Both the position numbers and the translations under genes were made by a program. Positions 52,522 through 63,806 of a DNA stretch of 64,000 nucleotides are shown one piece after another (within the stretch, counting starts at the first letter, position 1; every line of letters starts with the position of its first letter). This DNA comes from Gracilaria domingensis. Lineage: Eukaryota; Rhodophyta; Florideophyceae; Gracilariales; Gracilariaceae. The notes beneath the pieces are model-generated. The model was not told where the DNA came from. It ran no database searches and saw nothing but the letters and a program-made list of their open reading frames with translations. The DNA lies in the NCBI GenBank assembly GCA_022539475.1, contig VCMS01000015.1, positions 124,001-188,000 of the forward strand, in the 5' to 3' direction.

Positions 52522-53374
52522 TGTGGTGCAATCCCACAAGTGGGCAAACAAGAGCCGCGTCGTGGAAAACGCATCGACAGGGTGTTCGAGCCCCGCTCCC
52601 TATAGGGGTAGGGACGGTGGTAGAACCCTCCGGTAGGGCTGACACAGGCCGGGTGTAAATCCGGGCAGCCCCGTCCTGGGCGTGCAGCCGGAGGTTGGGG
52701 TGGGTAGAATCGGCGTAGAATCCGGGTAATTCCGGCGAGCCACAGCGGGTGGAGATATCCAGGCCAACGGTGTTGGGCAAAACAGACGACAAACGAGCGC
52801 ACAGCGGAGCACTGACTGGCGAGATCGGGAAATATTCCCAGACGATGTGGGTCAAACCTGTAAAACAGGGCAGAGCGATAGGAGCCGTATGACGGAAATA
52901 ATAACAATAAAATAACAGAAAAGATGCCGTAACGACGGTCTAGAACTCCTCAGGGACAGAGGTGGATAGCGACTCCGGGGATGCGACGGTATAGCCCGGT
53001 AAGGGACGAAGAACCGTTCGCACGCGGCAAGAAGCTAGAGCCAAGGGCCTCCTTGAGGTTTACTTCCCGTACAGTGGGGGCAAGTGCCGCCACCTATATA
53101 GGGCACTTGAAAATATCAACCAAAAATATCTAACTATCCGGCGCTGCCGGCCAACATCCTACACGTGTGAGACCGTGGCAGGCTTGCCACCGCGCACCCG
53201 GCATCGGGCCAACTCAGCACACGTGTGCGGAAACACTACCCTTCCTAGGCATACCCCAAAATGGGGCCATCACTACAGTAACCTCTCATAACCTGAGGTG
53301 TCGAAGCCGGTAACGGATCAACAAACTATGAAAAACACCTCGGTGCATCCCCGCGAAGGGCGTTTTGCTCTACA
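52522..53374 (-). repeat. 5' LTR of the young Ty3 element
   Basis: 853 bp, ends TGTAGAGC...CACCACA in element orientation, differing from the 3' LTR at four positions. Followed on the plus strand by GGTAA, the target duplication. Confidence 0.93.
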
Positions 53375-53440
53375 GGTAACGGATCAACAAACTATGAAAG
53401 GCACCTCGATGAATCCCTCTCCAGGGCGATTTGCTCTACA
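53375..53440 (-). mobile_element. Old LTR, right part
   Basis: These 66 bp (GGTAACGGATCAACAAACTA ... TTTGCTCTACA) repeat the last 66 bp of the young LTR with several differences. They complete the interrupted old LTR that starts at 39869; GGTAA is shared because it is the duplicated target. Confidence 0.88.
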
Positions 53441-54681
53441 CTACTTCCAAAGTACGCTAGAACCGGAGGGGTCGGCACCTCCAACCACTGGCAAACTTCG
53501 TAGTGATCCCACCAAGACGATCTGCTCAGATACCACGACCGGCGGTTTTGGTCGCTCTGCGACCAATATTCAACGTTGTGGAAGAGATGCATCGTACGCG
53601 TACGACCGTGACGGTGACGGACACGGCTCTCGGCTATCGCATCGGTTGTCCACCTGCCACGGTCTGTACAGTAGTTGGTATCTAGGGGGCACTCGAACGC
53701 CACGTAATCAAGATTAATCTCGAAGTGACCAGCTGGTTCGTCCAGACGGTGAAGAATGTCGACCACGCGGCGGAAGTAATGGAACTCTCCGTCGCATCGG
53801 ATAAACGGGAGGTCCGACGGAATAGCCACTGAAATGTAGCAGAGGACCTTTGTGTGCTTCTGCCGTGCGTGGAAGCACTGAGGACGACCAAATCGGTTCT
53901 GCTTCTCACCCTGACGGGGTGGCGGAGGAGCCATCGGCACCACCTCCAACCGGCGACAATCCCAGCGGGCAATGGCGCTGTACTGCGAGAGTGCCATGTG
54001 GCGGAACCGCAAGGGACAGAACGAGGAACTGATATGAAACGGCCAGTTCCCAAGGGCGACCATTTCGACAGAGATGTCGACAAACCGAGCGCCATAATGG
54101 GCGTGTGGCTGCCCATGCGCCCTGTTAAGGTCGTGCGGGGTGAGTTACTGACCCTCCACCGTTCCGGCGACCGCCAAGGGGTTGATGTTGCTGGGACCAG
54201 CAGCGGCTGCATAAGGATCATAGCCGCCGCCGCGACCATATGGATCGTGACGCGCACGCGTGCTAGCCCGAGTGGTAGGCTTGATGATACTGCCGCCACG
54301 GCCGCGGGCTACCACAGGGGTCTTCCGGAACATCCTCGACGTGGCGAGAACCTCTCGAACCGAACAGACAGCCTGTGGTGACGGAGATACCTCAGAGGTG
54401 GAGCCGCCCATTATAGGGTCGAAATGCCGCTCTTCGCTCACCACGAGGGTCTCGGCTTCCGGAGTGTCGGCGCCCGATGGAAGCGAAACCGGGGTACTGG
54501 TTTGGGATATGCCACGGCGACGCGGGGACTCCACCAGCTGGCAATCGGGCGCATAAGGAGCGCCTGCATCGGAAGGGCGCCCCGCATCGGTCAGGACGGG
54601 GGAAACGCAGGCGTCATCCTCGTCCACGGGGCGCTCGAAGGTTATAGACCACCCCGTAGGGGAGGTCGACCGTTCTCCCAT
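53441..54681 (-). pseudogene. Unidentified coding remnant
   Basis: Minus-strand coding-like sequence with a start near 54681 (MGERSTSPTGWSITFERPVD). An RG-rich, disordered N-terminal part (KTPVVARGRGGSIIKP) is followed by a folded-looking part (LCYISVAIPSDLPFIRCDG, INLDYVAFECPLDTNY) that runs up to the old LTR. No family is recognised; a virus-like or element origin is possible. It is broken at least once. The direction is the same as in the remnant at 39175-39868 on the other side of the inserted elements. Confidence 0.4.
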
Positions 54682-55406
54682 GAGGTTAGAAGTTGTGCAG
54701 CGGAAACGCCACGGAGGAAAGCGACCAAGACGGTAAGATACGCAAAGCGCACAACCTAAACGAAGAGAACCGACACGGAGGAGCGGTCACCGAACCAGGA
54801 ATGTCAGTGCGAGCCGGCGTCAGAGGAAACTCAGCCGTGAGACAAGACTTGGAATTAGCAACCCCGGGCGGTGGGGCGACGTCGACAACACCGGTCGGGG
54901 AAAATCACGGCAACCAAGAGGAAAGGGTCGCAGCTGCGCAACCCGCTGAGGGAGGTACCACTGAGGGGTGGAGATGCGGCCAGGAACCGACGACGGGAAG
55001 AAGGGGCGGACGACCAATAGGTACACTAGGCGCCGAATCGAACGCCACGCAAGGGGGTAAGGAGCGGATAGGTGGATCGGAGGAGCCACCGTGGGCGAAG
55101 ACACCAAAGGGGGCGGAGCGATGCGAAGACGCCGATCACCACAAGGTGGCTCAGGTCGCGCGTTCGTTGCGCAGGGTGCGCCGACCTATTAGGAATGGCA
55201 CTGGCTGGGAGCGCGACCACGAAGGTGTGCAATCAACGCACTTGAGAACCCCACCCCTGGGGGATACTCCGCTACCAGCGCCGTGTCGCGCCATGACGCG
55301 CGCAACGCGCCGAGCGACGCTAGTCCCTGACCGTTCGGTGAAAGGGGGGCAGACGCCGTGAGGATCTGCACAGCCACGGGTTGTGCCTGTTGGTAGGAGG
55401 GGGGTC
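54682..55406. other. GC-rich spacer, open frames on both strands, unassigned
   Basis: A plus-strand frame at 54693-55361 and minus-strand frames at 54820-55513 overlap each other and neither has a recognisable motif. Probably the upstream region of the minus-strand remnant. Confidence 0.35.
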
Positions 55407-55977
55407 TGTAGTATAGTACGCCTGATCGGTGGGAGCTCTACTCGACCAACTGGTGACGTCACCTGTCTCTGAGAACGGATGTCTACTGTACCACATGTGA
55501 CGTGTATGGACACGTACGGTAAGTAATAATTAGTTTACTTTCATTAAGTTGGAATTAATATTTGCAAGGTAGTATAGATAAGTGGTCGGGGTGGCGCACA
55601 AGAAGTGCACCTCTGGCTGGCCCACGTGGCACTAAGCCCGTGAGAGTTGGAGAGGCGCTCGGGGGTACTAGACCCCCGAGACGCCACTCTCCCACACCAG
55701 ATGCTAAAGTCAAGCACCAACTAGACTAATTCGACACCAGTTTGGTTCTACAGTCACCAATTGGTAAGTCTAGTCTTCCTCTGTTAGTTTTGCTGACTTC
55801 GCGGGTTATACGAGCCAGCCGCACACCAGTGCAAGCTTATTTACCACTTGGTCACCGTGCACTATAGGCAACGGTGGGTGCTGCCGACCTGTTAGGTGTT
55901 GCGCGTTTCAACCCTCCGCTGGGGCAAGCTCACGCAGGGCTCACCACTCACAGTTTGCGCCGACCGGTTATACCACA
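55407..55977. repeat. Possible LTR, about 571 bp, weak
   Basis: Ends TGTAGTATA and TATACCACA form a TG...CA pair with imperfect terminal inversion, as LTRs have. It has GC-rich hairpins inside (GCTCGGGGGTACTAGACCCC). No second copy, no target duplication and no adjoining primer site were found, so the call is tentative. Confidence 0.25.
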
Positions 55978-56839
55978 CTATAGTTCAAAATTTATACCGT
56001 CAAACAGTGTATATTCGTAATACAATCTAGATCTGGAACTGATCTCTTCGTACTGCAGTTTGGAAGGCCGTTGGTGGTATACATTTTAAACTTTCGCCGA
56101 AACTAGAACCTTAAGAATGTAATATTAACTTTTTGAAAACTTAATATTGACGTTTGGAGGAGGCTAACTTTCGGTAAGAAGTAACGTAAGCTGAAAGGTT
56201 TGAATTAAAATTCAATTTCGTAAAGAGAAAGCTTAGCATTTCGAAGGCACTGAAGAAGTTAATTTATTTCAGCCGAAAGAATGGCGAGACAAGAAAACAA
56301 ACAGCTGACGAAACAACCGATCTGTTCCCCTTCACAATCGGTCAGGTTCGATGCAGATTTGTTGGTTTCTTGTCTTTTTCTTTCTTGGTTCTCTGTATTT
56401 CTTTCTTTTCCCGCCCACTCATTTCCCGGGTACAGCTCTATCTATTTCGATCTTGCTGTGGGAGGAAAGCAAATGCTTTTCTCTCGACGACAAGCTGCTG
56501 CTTGTCGTTCAATCCCACTTCTACCAAATGATAAAGATCGACAAGCTGAAGGCGAACAATAATGTAAGAGTTAAAGGTATCTATCTTTAGGTTTCTACTT
56601 AAATTCATAGTGAAGGTTTTTTTCTAGAATGAGACACAACCGAGCATTTTCTACGACATAAGGCTTTATATTGTTTACTGAAACTGTAAGTTGGATTACT
56701 TTCTTCGCTTCACTACCGTCTCGGTGGAAACATGAACTACAGACCGAATGATCTTTCGATTGTGATTAAGAGATTTAAGGTGACGGCTGGAAAGTACTTA
56801 ACGTCTGCTCTATGACTTCCAATTATGTGTTTTGAGTGC
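55978..56839. other. Intergenic, nothing assigned
   Basis: AT-rich. A short frame at 56281-56562 (MARQENKQLTKQPICSPSQS) has a hydrophobic middle but no recognisable family. Confidence 0.4.
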
Positions 56840-57640
56840 CGGTATCGATCGATGTTAGGACTTTTCTTGTTACAGTGTGCAAAACTTTAGCTGCTTCTCA
56901 GCGAAAAACTTCCAGCAGGAGCAAGAAGAGATCATATGTTTTGGACATTAATGTTTTTGAAATTGTATCCCACGGAAACTGTCCTAAGACAGTTGTATCA
57001 TGCAGACGAGAAAACGATAAGAAAGTGGGTACGTTGCTTTATACGGAACATTGAGGAGATAAATATTGTAAGTATCCTGTTCAATGTTCTATCGCATTAC
57101 GAAGATACCAACAATAGTTCTGGAAGATTAAATGGGTTTCAGGACAATCGATCCTTAATAATGATGTTAAGGTTTTTTTAGATTGCACAGATTGCAGAAT
57201 ATCTGAGCCGCAACCATTTGATAAAAATGGTTCTCGTACAAATTCAATGGTGCTGGACTTGGACATGAAGTTTTTGTTTCTGTTCAAGACGGAATATTAG
57301 TATAGGTGAATGGCCCATTTCCATGCAGAAGTTACACGGACTTAAAATTTTCCATTCATCTTTAAAAAATATGTTGCCGTCGACAGAAAGAGTGTTAACG
57401 GATAAAGCGTATCAAGAAGAGAAATGCGTTTCTCCGGGGGATGAAGATTGTGAAACTTGTTTAAGCAATTCTGGTACATTTTGAGCACGTCATGAGACTC
57501 TCAATAGACGACTGAAACGGTTCTTTGTGCTGGAAAATCGGTTTAGACATACATTGTCTTTTCCTTTACACTGTATTCATGATATTTGCGTTTTAGTGCA
57601 GTTGCAATCGATTAATGCTCAACCTCTTTTCAGCATCTAG
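56840..57640 (+). pseudogene. Decayed PIF/Harbinger-like transposase
   Basis: Fragments match the intact transposase at 38076-38961 in order: TLMFLKLYPTETVLR and HADEKTIRKWVRCF, then a candidate intron from GTAAGTATCC (57068) to TTTTTTTAG (57181). After that come DCTDCRISEP, GPFPCRSYTDLKIFHSSLKN, RVLTDKAYQEEKC, TLNRRLKRFFVLENRFRH and LSFPLHCIHDI. Stops and frame changes occur near 57290, 57330 and 57481. The donor site stands at the same point of the protein as in the intact copy, which argues for common descent. No terminal inverted repeats like those of the intact element were found. Confidence 0.8.
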
Positions 57641-58336
57641 TAATATATTTTTATTGGTATACTTCAGTATGAGTAGTGGCTTCTGTTCAATAGTTTGCGA
57701 TATGTTTCATACAAATATTTTAATGTTTCTTTGTAGAATGTCTGAAAGAGTTTTAAATCTTCGATGTTCTTTGAATATCGGGTTGAATATGTGTTCATTA
57801 TTGATTGGTAATATTTTGCAAATTATGTTACTGTTTTGCCTTCAGAGCTTTGGAAGGTTTTTGAGTTTGAAAGCGCGAGGAGTGTGCATAGAAAAATGTA
57901 ATACAGCTCCTAGGTATCCGCAGTTTTTGTAATCCATACGAAAATATCTGAAAGTGTTACATAAAGTTTTTGTCTTACATTTGACTGGGTCATAAATGGT
58001 TTGATAGCCACATAAGTGTGTATGATGTGTTTCAATGTTTGCGAAACCTAATTTTGTTTTTTACAGGAAGGATATTACATATAAAAGTTTTATGTATGGT
58101 AAACATTGCAGCATTGTGGAAGTCATTGTAAATGATTTCTGGCTAAATCGAAGATATATTTTATTGGAGCCACTGGGAACGAGACTCAAATGCAGCCGTC
58201 CTATTTAGGCTGTAACATTCTGGAATCTGCGTGGGTGTCAATCGACAGCCACTCTCGCCTGCAGACTTGTGTGGGTGGCTCCCTTTTCTTAGTCTCCCCA
58301 CTGCGAGATGAACTGTTGTGTTCTGCCAGTATATAA
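57641..58336. other. Intergenic, nothing assigned
   Basis: AT-rich, one hydrophobic short frame (57615-57932), no recognisable content. Confidence 0.45.
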
Positions 58337-58520
58337 CAGGTGCGTATTTGTGATTACCAAAATAGCGGAATGAATAGTCAAGTAGTCACAAAAGCTCCAA
58401 ATCTAGGAGTCAGGCCCCCGAAAAAGTATTCAATAAATAAGATAATGACTACTCGTTTTGCCGGAGTAGTCAGTCAATGTCCATAATTTAGCGAAATAGG
58501 TACTCACAAATACGGGCCTG
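58337..58520. mobile_element. hAT-type MITE, copy 3 (184 bp, short form)
   Basis: Begins CAGGTGCGTATTTGTGA and ends TCACAAATACGGGCCTG, near-perfect inverted repeats. It is flanked by GTATATAA at 58329-58336 and GTATATAA at 58521-58528, a perfect 8-bp target duplication as hAT elements make. The interior is an internally deleted or different version of copies 1 and 2. Confidence 0.88.
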
Positions 58521-60960
58521 GTATATAACCAACAGGTTTTCTGTACCGCTGTCACGGGCAAGCGTTTGACAGCTCTGCAGCCCTCCGCTCTTTTAGAGTT
58601 TTGTTGCTTGCGTTCTAATTTGTTGATAGTCTATTGATCTAATTGCATCCTATGTCCGAAAACAAGGCAAAATGCGCCGTGTCACACCGCGCATGTTTCT
58701 GAGACAAAAGTTCAGAGTTTAGTACACTGATTGAAACAAAATGTTAGATTCTAATTATAAACGACGAAAACGAGAAGTGTACCAAAACTGATTTAATGCG
58801 CCAAAAAGAGACATTTAGCTAGTTTCTTTAGAAATTTTAGCTCAGATGAGATCAAATCTTTTTTTTGTTAGGATAACTCTGCCAACAGTAAGAGCTTTGC
58901 GATGAGGAAACAAATGACTCGGTTCTAAGATGTACTACCAAAGGTACACGCAAAAACTGTACTGGAAAGTGGGGCAGTGTGAAATAAAAGAAAGTAGTTA
59001 ATTTTCCGCAGCTTCCTGGGAGATGCGGGTTTGAACCCCCACCACGTGTAATGTAATAATGTAGCGCCGTTTGTTAAAATTAACCCTTTTGACCCTAAAC
59101 GCTTAAAGATGTTGAGATAGCGTTAGCGATGAAGAACGAATGGGCCAAATTTGGATTCAATGGACACAGTTTTACCATATGTTAAAACCGCTTATTGCTG
59201 GCTTAACAGCGATAAGCAAGCCGTGCTTATTGGCCGCAAGGGGAATAGATTGCAATATCTGCCACTCAAAAGGCTACATGCACCTTGCAAGCTTTCAATC
59301 AATCTCAGCACAGGGTTGAACCACCCAGTTGAGACATAATTCTCGATTTCAATTGGTTCTTCTTAAAGCCGGTTCAACAGCGTTTAATTCTTTAAGGATC
59401 AAAAGGATTAAGTGTTACTTTCCAGCAAAACATTATTGGAAAATATCTCAAAAATTGTAATTTCAAATATATTTCAAAACATGCTCTAGCAACCTTTGCC
59501 CTACTGCTCAATCTGTAAGGCCACGTATGCTCTACTTTGACGTAAAAGATCTTCTTTTTCTTTCTTTGCCAGTTTTCGAGCACAAGATTCCGCTTCTTGC
59601 TAAGACTAGATTGTGTATAACTTTATGAACTCATTAGTTCTCTTAAACTCTTTTTTTGGGCACCATAGAAGATCAGCAAATCTTTCCAGTAGACTAATTT
59701 TTTTTCTAACCAATAATTCGTTTGTTTATTTTCGAGCAAGAAACTAACGATGCATCTTCTGTAAAACGGTATATCTCGCACAAATATGCTTGTAAAATAA
59801 AGAAGCTATTGTTTGTGAAAAAAAAACTCAGTCAAGCTCGTATGTCTCTTGTATTTCTTTACTCCATCTGTGAGCTACTTCTTATATCCTCTAGCTTCCA
59901 GCAACTTGCTCACATAAAATACAAACACTTGTATTTTTGTGTGCTTGTTCTCAATTTTATTGAGAACAATCCGTTTGGAACGCACAAGGAGCACTGCAAC
60001 GTATTGCGCACAACTTTCACGTAGACGTTGCAGTTCTTCAAACAATTCCGTGTGCAGACATTATGTACTGCACTATCGATCAGTTTTGCTACAGTTTGGT
60101 TTAATGTTTTACTTTGCGGAAACGTTTTATAGTCCAAAACACTAATTTCAAGCTACGTGTGGCCTTTTTACCATGGGTAGTAAAGAATATATGACAGGTT
60201 TAATTTAGTGAATGCGGCGTTCTTTTTGCGGTATCTTGCTTCGAAAAACGATACATCGTGCACTACAAGTGCATACTTAAGGCTGACACCATGTCTTAAT
60301 TGAAACACGAACTGAATCACATAGGTTGTGGAACATAAGTATGTCAAGGCAACAATGTTCTACAGTAATATCCCAACTATTTAAAACCGACATATTAACT
60401 AAAATATTCGAACTCGAGTCATATTATTAGCTTTTGCGGTCCGTCGCCAATGGCCGCATCTCTCTGTGTGACCATGGTTGCCAAACAACATGTTATCTTA
60501 CGAGTGTTCAAAATTTTTATTAAAATTGCGAGAAACAGTTGTAAGGTTTGTGGAAAGTATTGCCACGTCGCAAGAGTATTTGCGAAAATTACAAATTATT
60601 GCCTTTCCCGCATGCTCTCGCAAGTTTAGGCATGGAAAGAATTTCTTTTCTGCGAAAGCTAATTTGTTGTTATATTAATGATCCGATAAGAAAGAAACCT
60701 CCGTGTGACACGGGGCAATTTTTAAATATTCTTATTTGATCGTTATTATTTCTTGGATAAAATCGAGTGTGTTCTATATACAAGCGCGCACTTTTCGTGA
60801 CTGTATCATCAACCAAAGCACATTAGTCTAAAATGTCTTTAACTGCTAGTATTTTTGCTATTACAGCTAATGTTGGCTTTACATTTCGAGCTGATGGCAA
60901 AATTTCCATGTCAGCTCATCGCTGATATATATAAATAAAGTAGTAGGAGCTCATTGTATT
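58521..60960. other. Long AT-rich intergenic region, nothing assigned
   Basis: Many short frames, none convincing. A B-box-like GCGGGTTTGAACCCCCACC lies near 59030, without a matching A box or stems, so no tRNA is called. Confidence 0.45.
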
Positions 60961-61312
60961 TGTTGTTCAGTGTTGGACACCGCTGAATCGCGCAGCGAAA
61001 GACTCACGCAGGATCGTGGAGGGCACACCCGTCAGATCTTGCCTTCATCTTTTTCGGGTTGTCCCCACAAAGTGGGGAGCTTTTATGTTTGCCCCTTGTT
61101 GACTCAGTTGTAAGCTGAGTCAACAATTGATTGCTATCTCACGACAGACACTTGCGTCAGCGCGTAGACACGCAATACTTTCCTCACGCAAGACTATCAC
61201 TAAAGCGTTAAATACAGTGCACTGTACACAAGTACACAGTAGCAGAGCAAATGCGCAAATGTACATACGCATTTGCGCGCATGCTCAATAGAGCTGCTGA
61301 AATCATGCAACA
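60961..61312 (-). repeat. 3' LTR of the right-edge Ty3 element
   Basis: A 352-bp sequence, TGTTGTTCAGTG to CATGCAACA on the plus strand, matching the solo LTR at 9966-10319. A purine-rich stretch (ATTATGGGGCGC, minus strand) adjoins its inner side, as expected for the element's 3' end. The 5' LTR lies beyond the window. Confidence 0.85.
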
Positions 61313-62512
61313 GCGCCCCATAATGTTCTAGGTGCAAACCGTAGAAGATTACTCAGAGAGAAGCAGCGAGATTGCGTTGACGCTGAGTACCCGACTTCCT
61401 CACGTCCTCCAAGTATTCTTGAATCAAGTTAGGGACGTCTTGTTGCAAGGATTCAAGGCTGACCCAGTCCATCTCTTCCGCAGAGAATCCGCGCCATTTC
61501 ACCCGAAGCTTGATGCGTCCCTGCTTGCGGAGAATATCATGGATGCGGTCGATCACAAGCAACTCTCCTTGCTGATAGGACAAATAATTTTGTAGCTCTT
61601 CGGTGACCTGAAAGTCCTTGTTACGAAACATCTTCAACCTGCGGCCATGCACTTCTTGCTTCGAGCCGTCCAAGAAATCTTCAATCAGAAATATGTATTC
61701 CGAGCGGCATTCTAAAACACGGTATGGCCACATTCATTTCAAAGATGGTTTGTGTGTGCGTTCGCGCCGCAAAACACCTCTCAGTACAAAATCTCCGACA
61801 GTAAAGTTGGTCGGACGCACATTTGTCTTCCGATTATGAGACTCTACTGCCTGTCGCCGCTTCTTTGAGGCACGCAAGGCCACGTCTTTGTGCATGCGTT
61901 CAAGAGCGCTCTGTACATCCTCGATGTTTCGCAACTGTGTGGCCCTGATTTCGGCTAGGTCAAAGACTTTCGTCTCATCGCCTACTTTGCATATGATAGC
62001 AGCGAATGGTTTGTTCTGCTCGTGTCCAGTGAACACCGTTAGAGAACAACGATCACCCAGACGTGCAAGTAGAGAATTGTTGAGCACAGACTGAACGACT
62101 GGCATTATGCCTGGCCAGCAGCTGTGCGGCAGTTGGTACTCCGATAGTAGGGCGCGGGTGGCTCGAAGAAGCTCTCGACATACTACCTCGACGGTTCCGT
62201 TCGACCAAGGACAGTACGCGAGAGTGAAATGATGAGCAGACTTGGTGCGTTCGCGGAGAATCCTTACGACTTCATTCTTGATATGCGAGCCGCGGTCGGA
62301 GACCCACTGTTGCACTACACCGAACGCTGCAAACACTTGATAAGACTTTCTGCGACGACTTCAGCAGTAGTTTCCGTAGTCGGCAATAACCACACATACC
62401 CACTGTGGTCGTCCTTGAGCACAAGTACATAAAGAAAATCGTTTTCTGCAGGAGAAATGTAACAGAAATCGAAATGAAGAAGCTTACTTGGGCGGTCAGC
62501 GTGTAGGGCATG

Positions 62513-63806
62513 GGGTTTGCATACAGTACCCCGGGTTACTTTAAAAAATTATTTTACAGCTATGTTCTCTAAGAACGTGCGTTACGAAGAGGTAATATAA
62601 GCCTTATATTACCTCTTCAAAATATAGGAGAAAGTACGCATTTTCGCAAAATTTGAAATACATGAGCACAGTAAGCAAACTCATTGAAGTCACTCTCGTC
62701 ATCACCGCCGTCCCCACTAACGCCGTCCAGCAGCACGCCCACGCCCCCGGCGCCTCCGTCACCCCCATCACCAGCTTCTCCGATACCACTGTTATCTCTA
62801 TCCTCACCATCTGCCCTATCCCCTTCAACCACGCTAGTCCCTGCACAACCGCAATCTCCGCCATCTTCCAATTCCACGTTCGCGCCCCTTTCTCTTCCAT
62901 TCCCCTTCTTCCTCCTTCAATAAACCTAAAGCCGCCAGATGCTCCCATGCCTTCCTTTCCGTCCACGCCGCTTATTCTACGCGGTCTGCTGCCGCGACCG
63001 AGAAAACTGTAGATCCCCTCACAGCCATCCCTTTTTCCATTATTGCGTAGCAGTCGTCGCGAAGGTCTCTGATCACAGGGAACTACATTAAAACAGCTAG
63101 ATATAAATGTCCGAGCGATATCCCCGCTATAGTCGGTAGACTAGTCAGTTTTTTCAACACTTTATTATGCCAGAAAGCTGGTCTGCCTAATGTCTAAGAG
63201 CACAGTGACAATAGCTTGTCAATAAAGAACGTACTTACGCTGTCTGCTAGACGCTGGGCTGGTGTGGTCTGTTCGTTTAAGGAACGCATTGGCGGGGTGA
63301 TATTACTGAGAGCCAGCGAGGCAAGTTGCGGCGGTCACCATGTGTACCGAAACATGCGACGCATAATAGCAATAAATACATGGCAATACATATTGATAAA
63401 ATGGATAGGTTTAACTCACTCTGATGCAGGGGAAATGTTAAGCTCCTGGTGGCCGTTTTGGCAATGAATGTAGCATTGGAGATACGTTGGTACTCGAAAA
63501 AAGCTTATGCAGACAGCACTGCGCTTCGACCGTTATCGGATCTTTGGTGTTGAAACCGTCAGAACCAAACGTTGAAGGCCTCAGAGCACAATCTGCGCGC
63601 GCCGTTGATTGAAACAGCTCTTTCCCCAGTGGATTAACAGCGGTACACTTTGGCAACTTGATGCACGGAATGTTCTCTAAAATATCTCTAAATTTAGTTT
63701 TCGGAGAGGTAATATAAGGCTTAAAGTGCAGCGCTGCACTTTAGGCGTCATATTACTTGTCTGTAAACTACCGCTTACTGTAACACGGGCAACTGTATGC
63801 GTACCC
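62513..63806. mobile_element. MULE-like non-autonomous transposon, 1.29 kb, nested in integrase
   Basis: The left end GGGTTTGCATACAG and right end (reverse complement GGGTACGCATACAG) are inverted repeats that continue with CCCG.GTTAC. The flanks GTAGGGCATG (62503-62512 and 63807-63816) form a 10-bp target duplication, in the 9-11 bp range typical of Mutator-like elements. The integrase reading resumes across the duplication. Inside, a minus-strand piece (EAGDGGDGGAGGVGV) recalls the Gly-rich gene at 24055 and may be a captured fragment. Two copies of a TGTTCTCTAA...GAGGTAATATAAG motif lie near its ends. No transposase is present. Confidence 0.8.
62587..62617. repeat. Perfect 31-bp palindrome inside the nested transposon
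   Basis: AAGAGGTAATATAAG, one C, then its exact complement. A related half (GAGGTAATATAAGG) recurs at 63706, followed by AAAGTGCAGCGCTGCACTTT, itself a perfect 20-bp palindrome. Confidence 0.85.

Larger units (their letters stand above)
40660..53374 (-). mobile_element. Young Ty3/gypsy chromodomain retrotransposon, 12.7 kb
   Basis: Two 853-bp LTRs (40660-41512 and 52522-53374) differ at four sites by my count (0.5 percent) and are flanked by a perfect 5-bp duplication GGTAA (40655-40659, 53375-53379). The element reads right to left: 5' LTR, primer-binding site, gag, protease, reverse transcriptase, RNase H, integrase, a long linker and a chromodomain. An ORF on the opposite strand follows, then a purine tract and the 3' LTR. 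The LTR pair implies a recent insertion. The coding part is nevertheless broken, by a solo LTR inside the integrase and a handful of other interruptions. It sits inside an older LTR of its own family. Confidence 0.93.

Noticed and set aside
53317-53440. Apparent 66-bp tandem duplication at the end of the right LTR
   Set aside because: The second copy is the tail of the older LTR into which the young element inserted; the shared GGTAA is the target duplication.
55407-55977. 571-bp LTR as the 5' LTR of the unidentified remnant
   Set aside because: No primer-binding site, no second copy and no target duplication; kept only as a weak repeat call.
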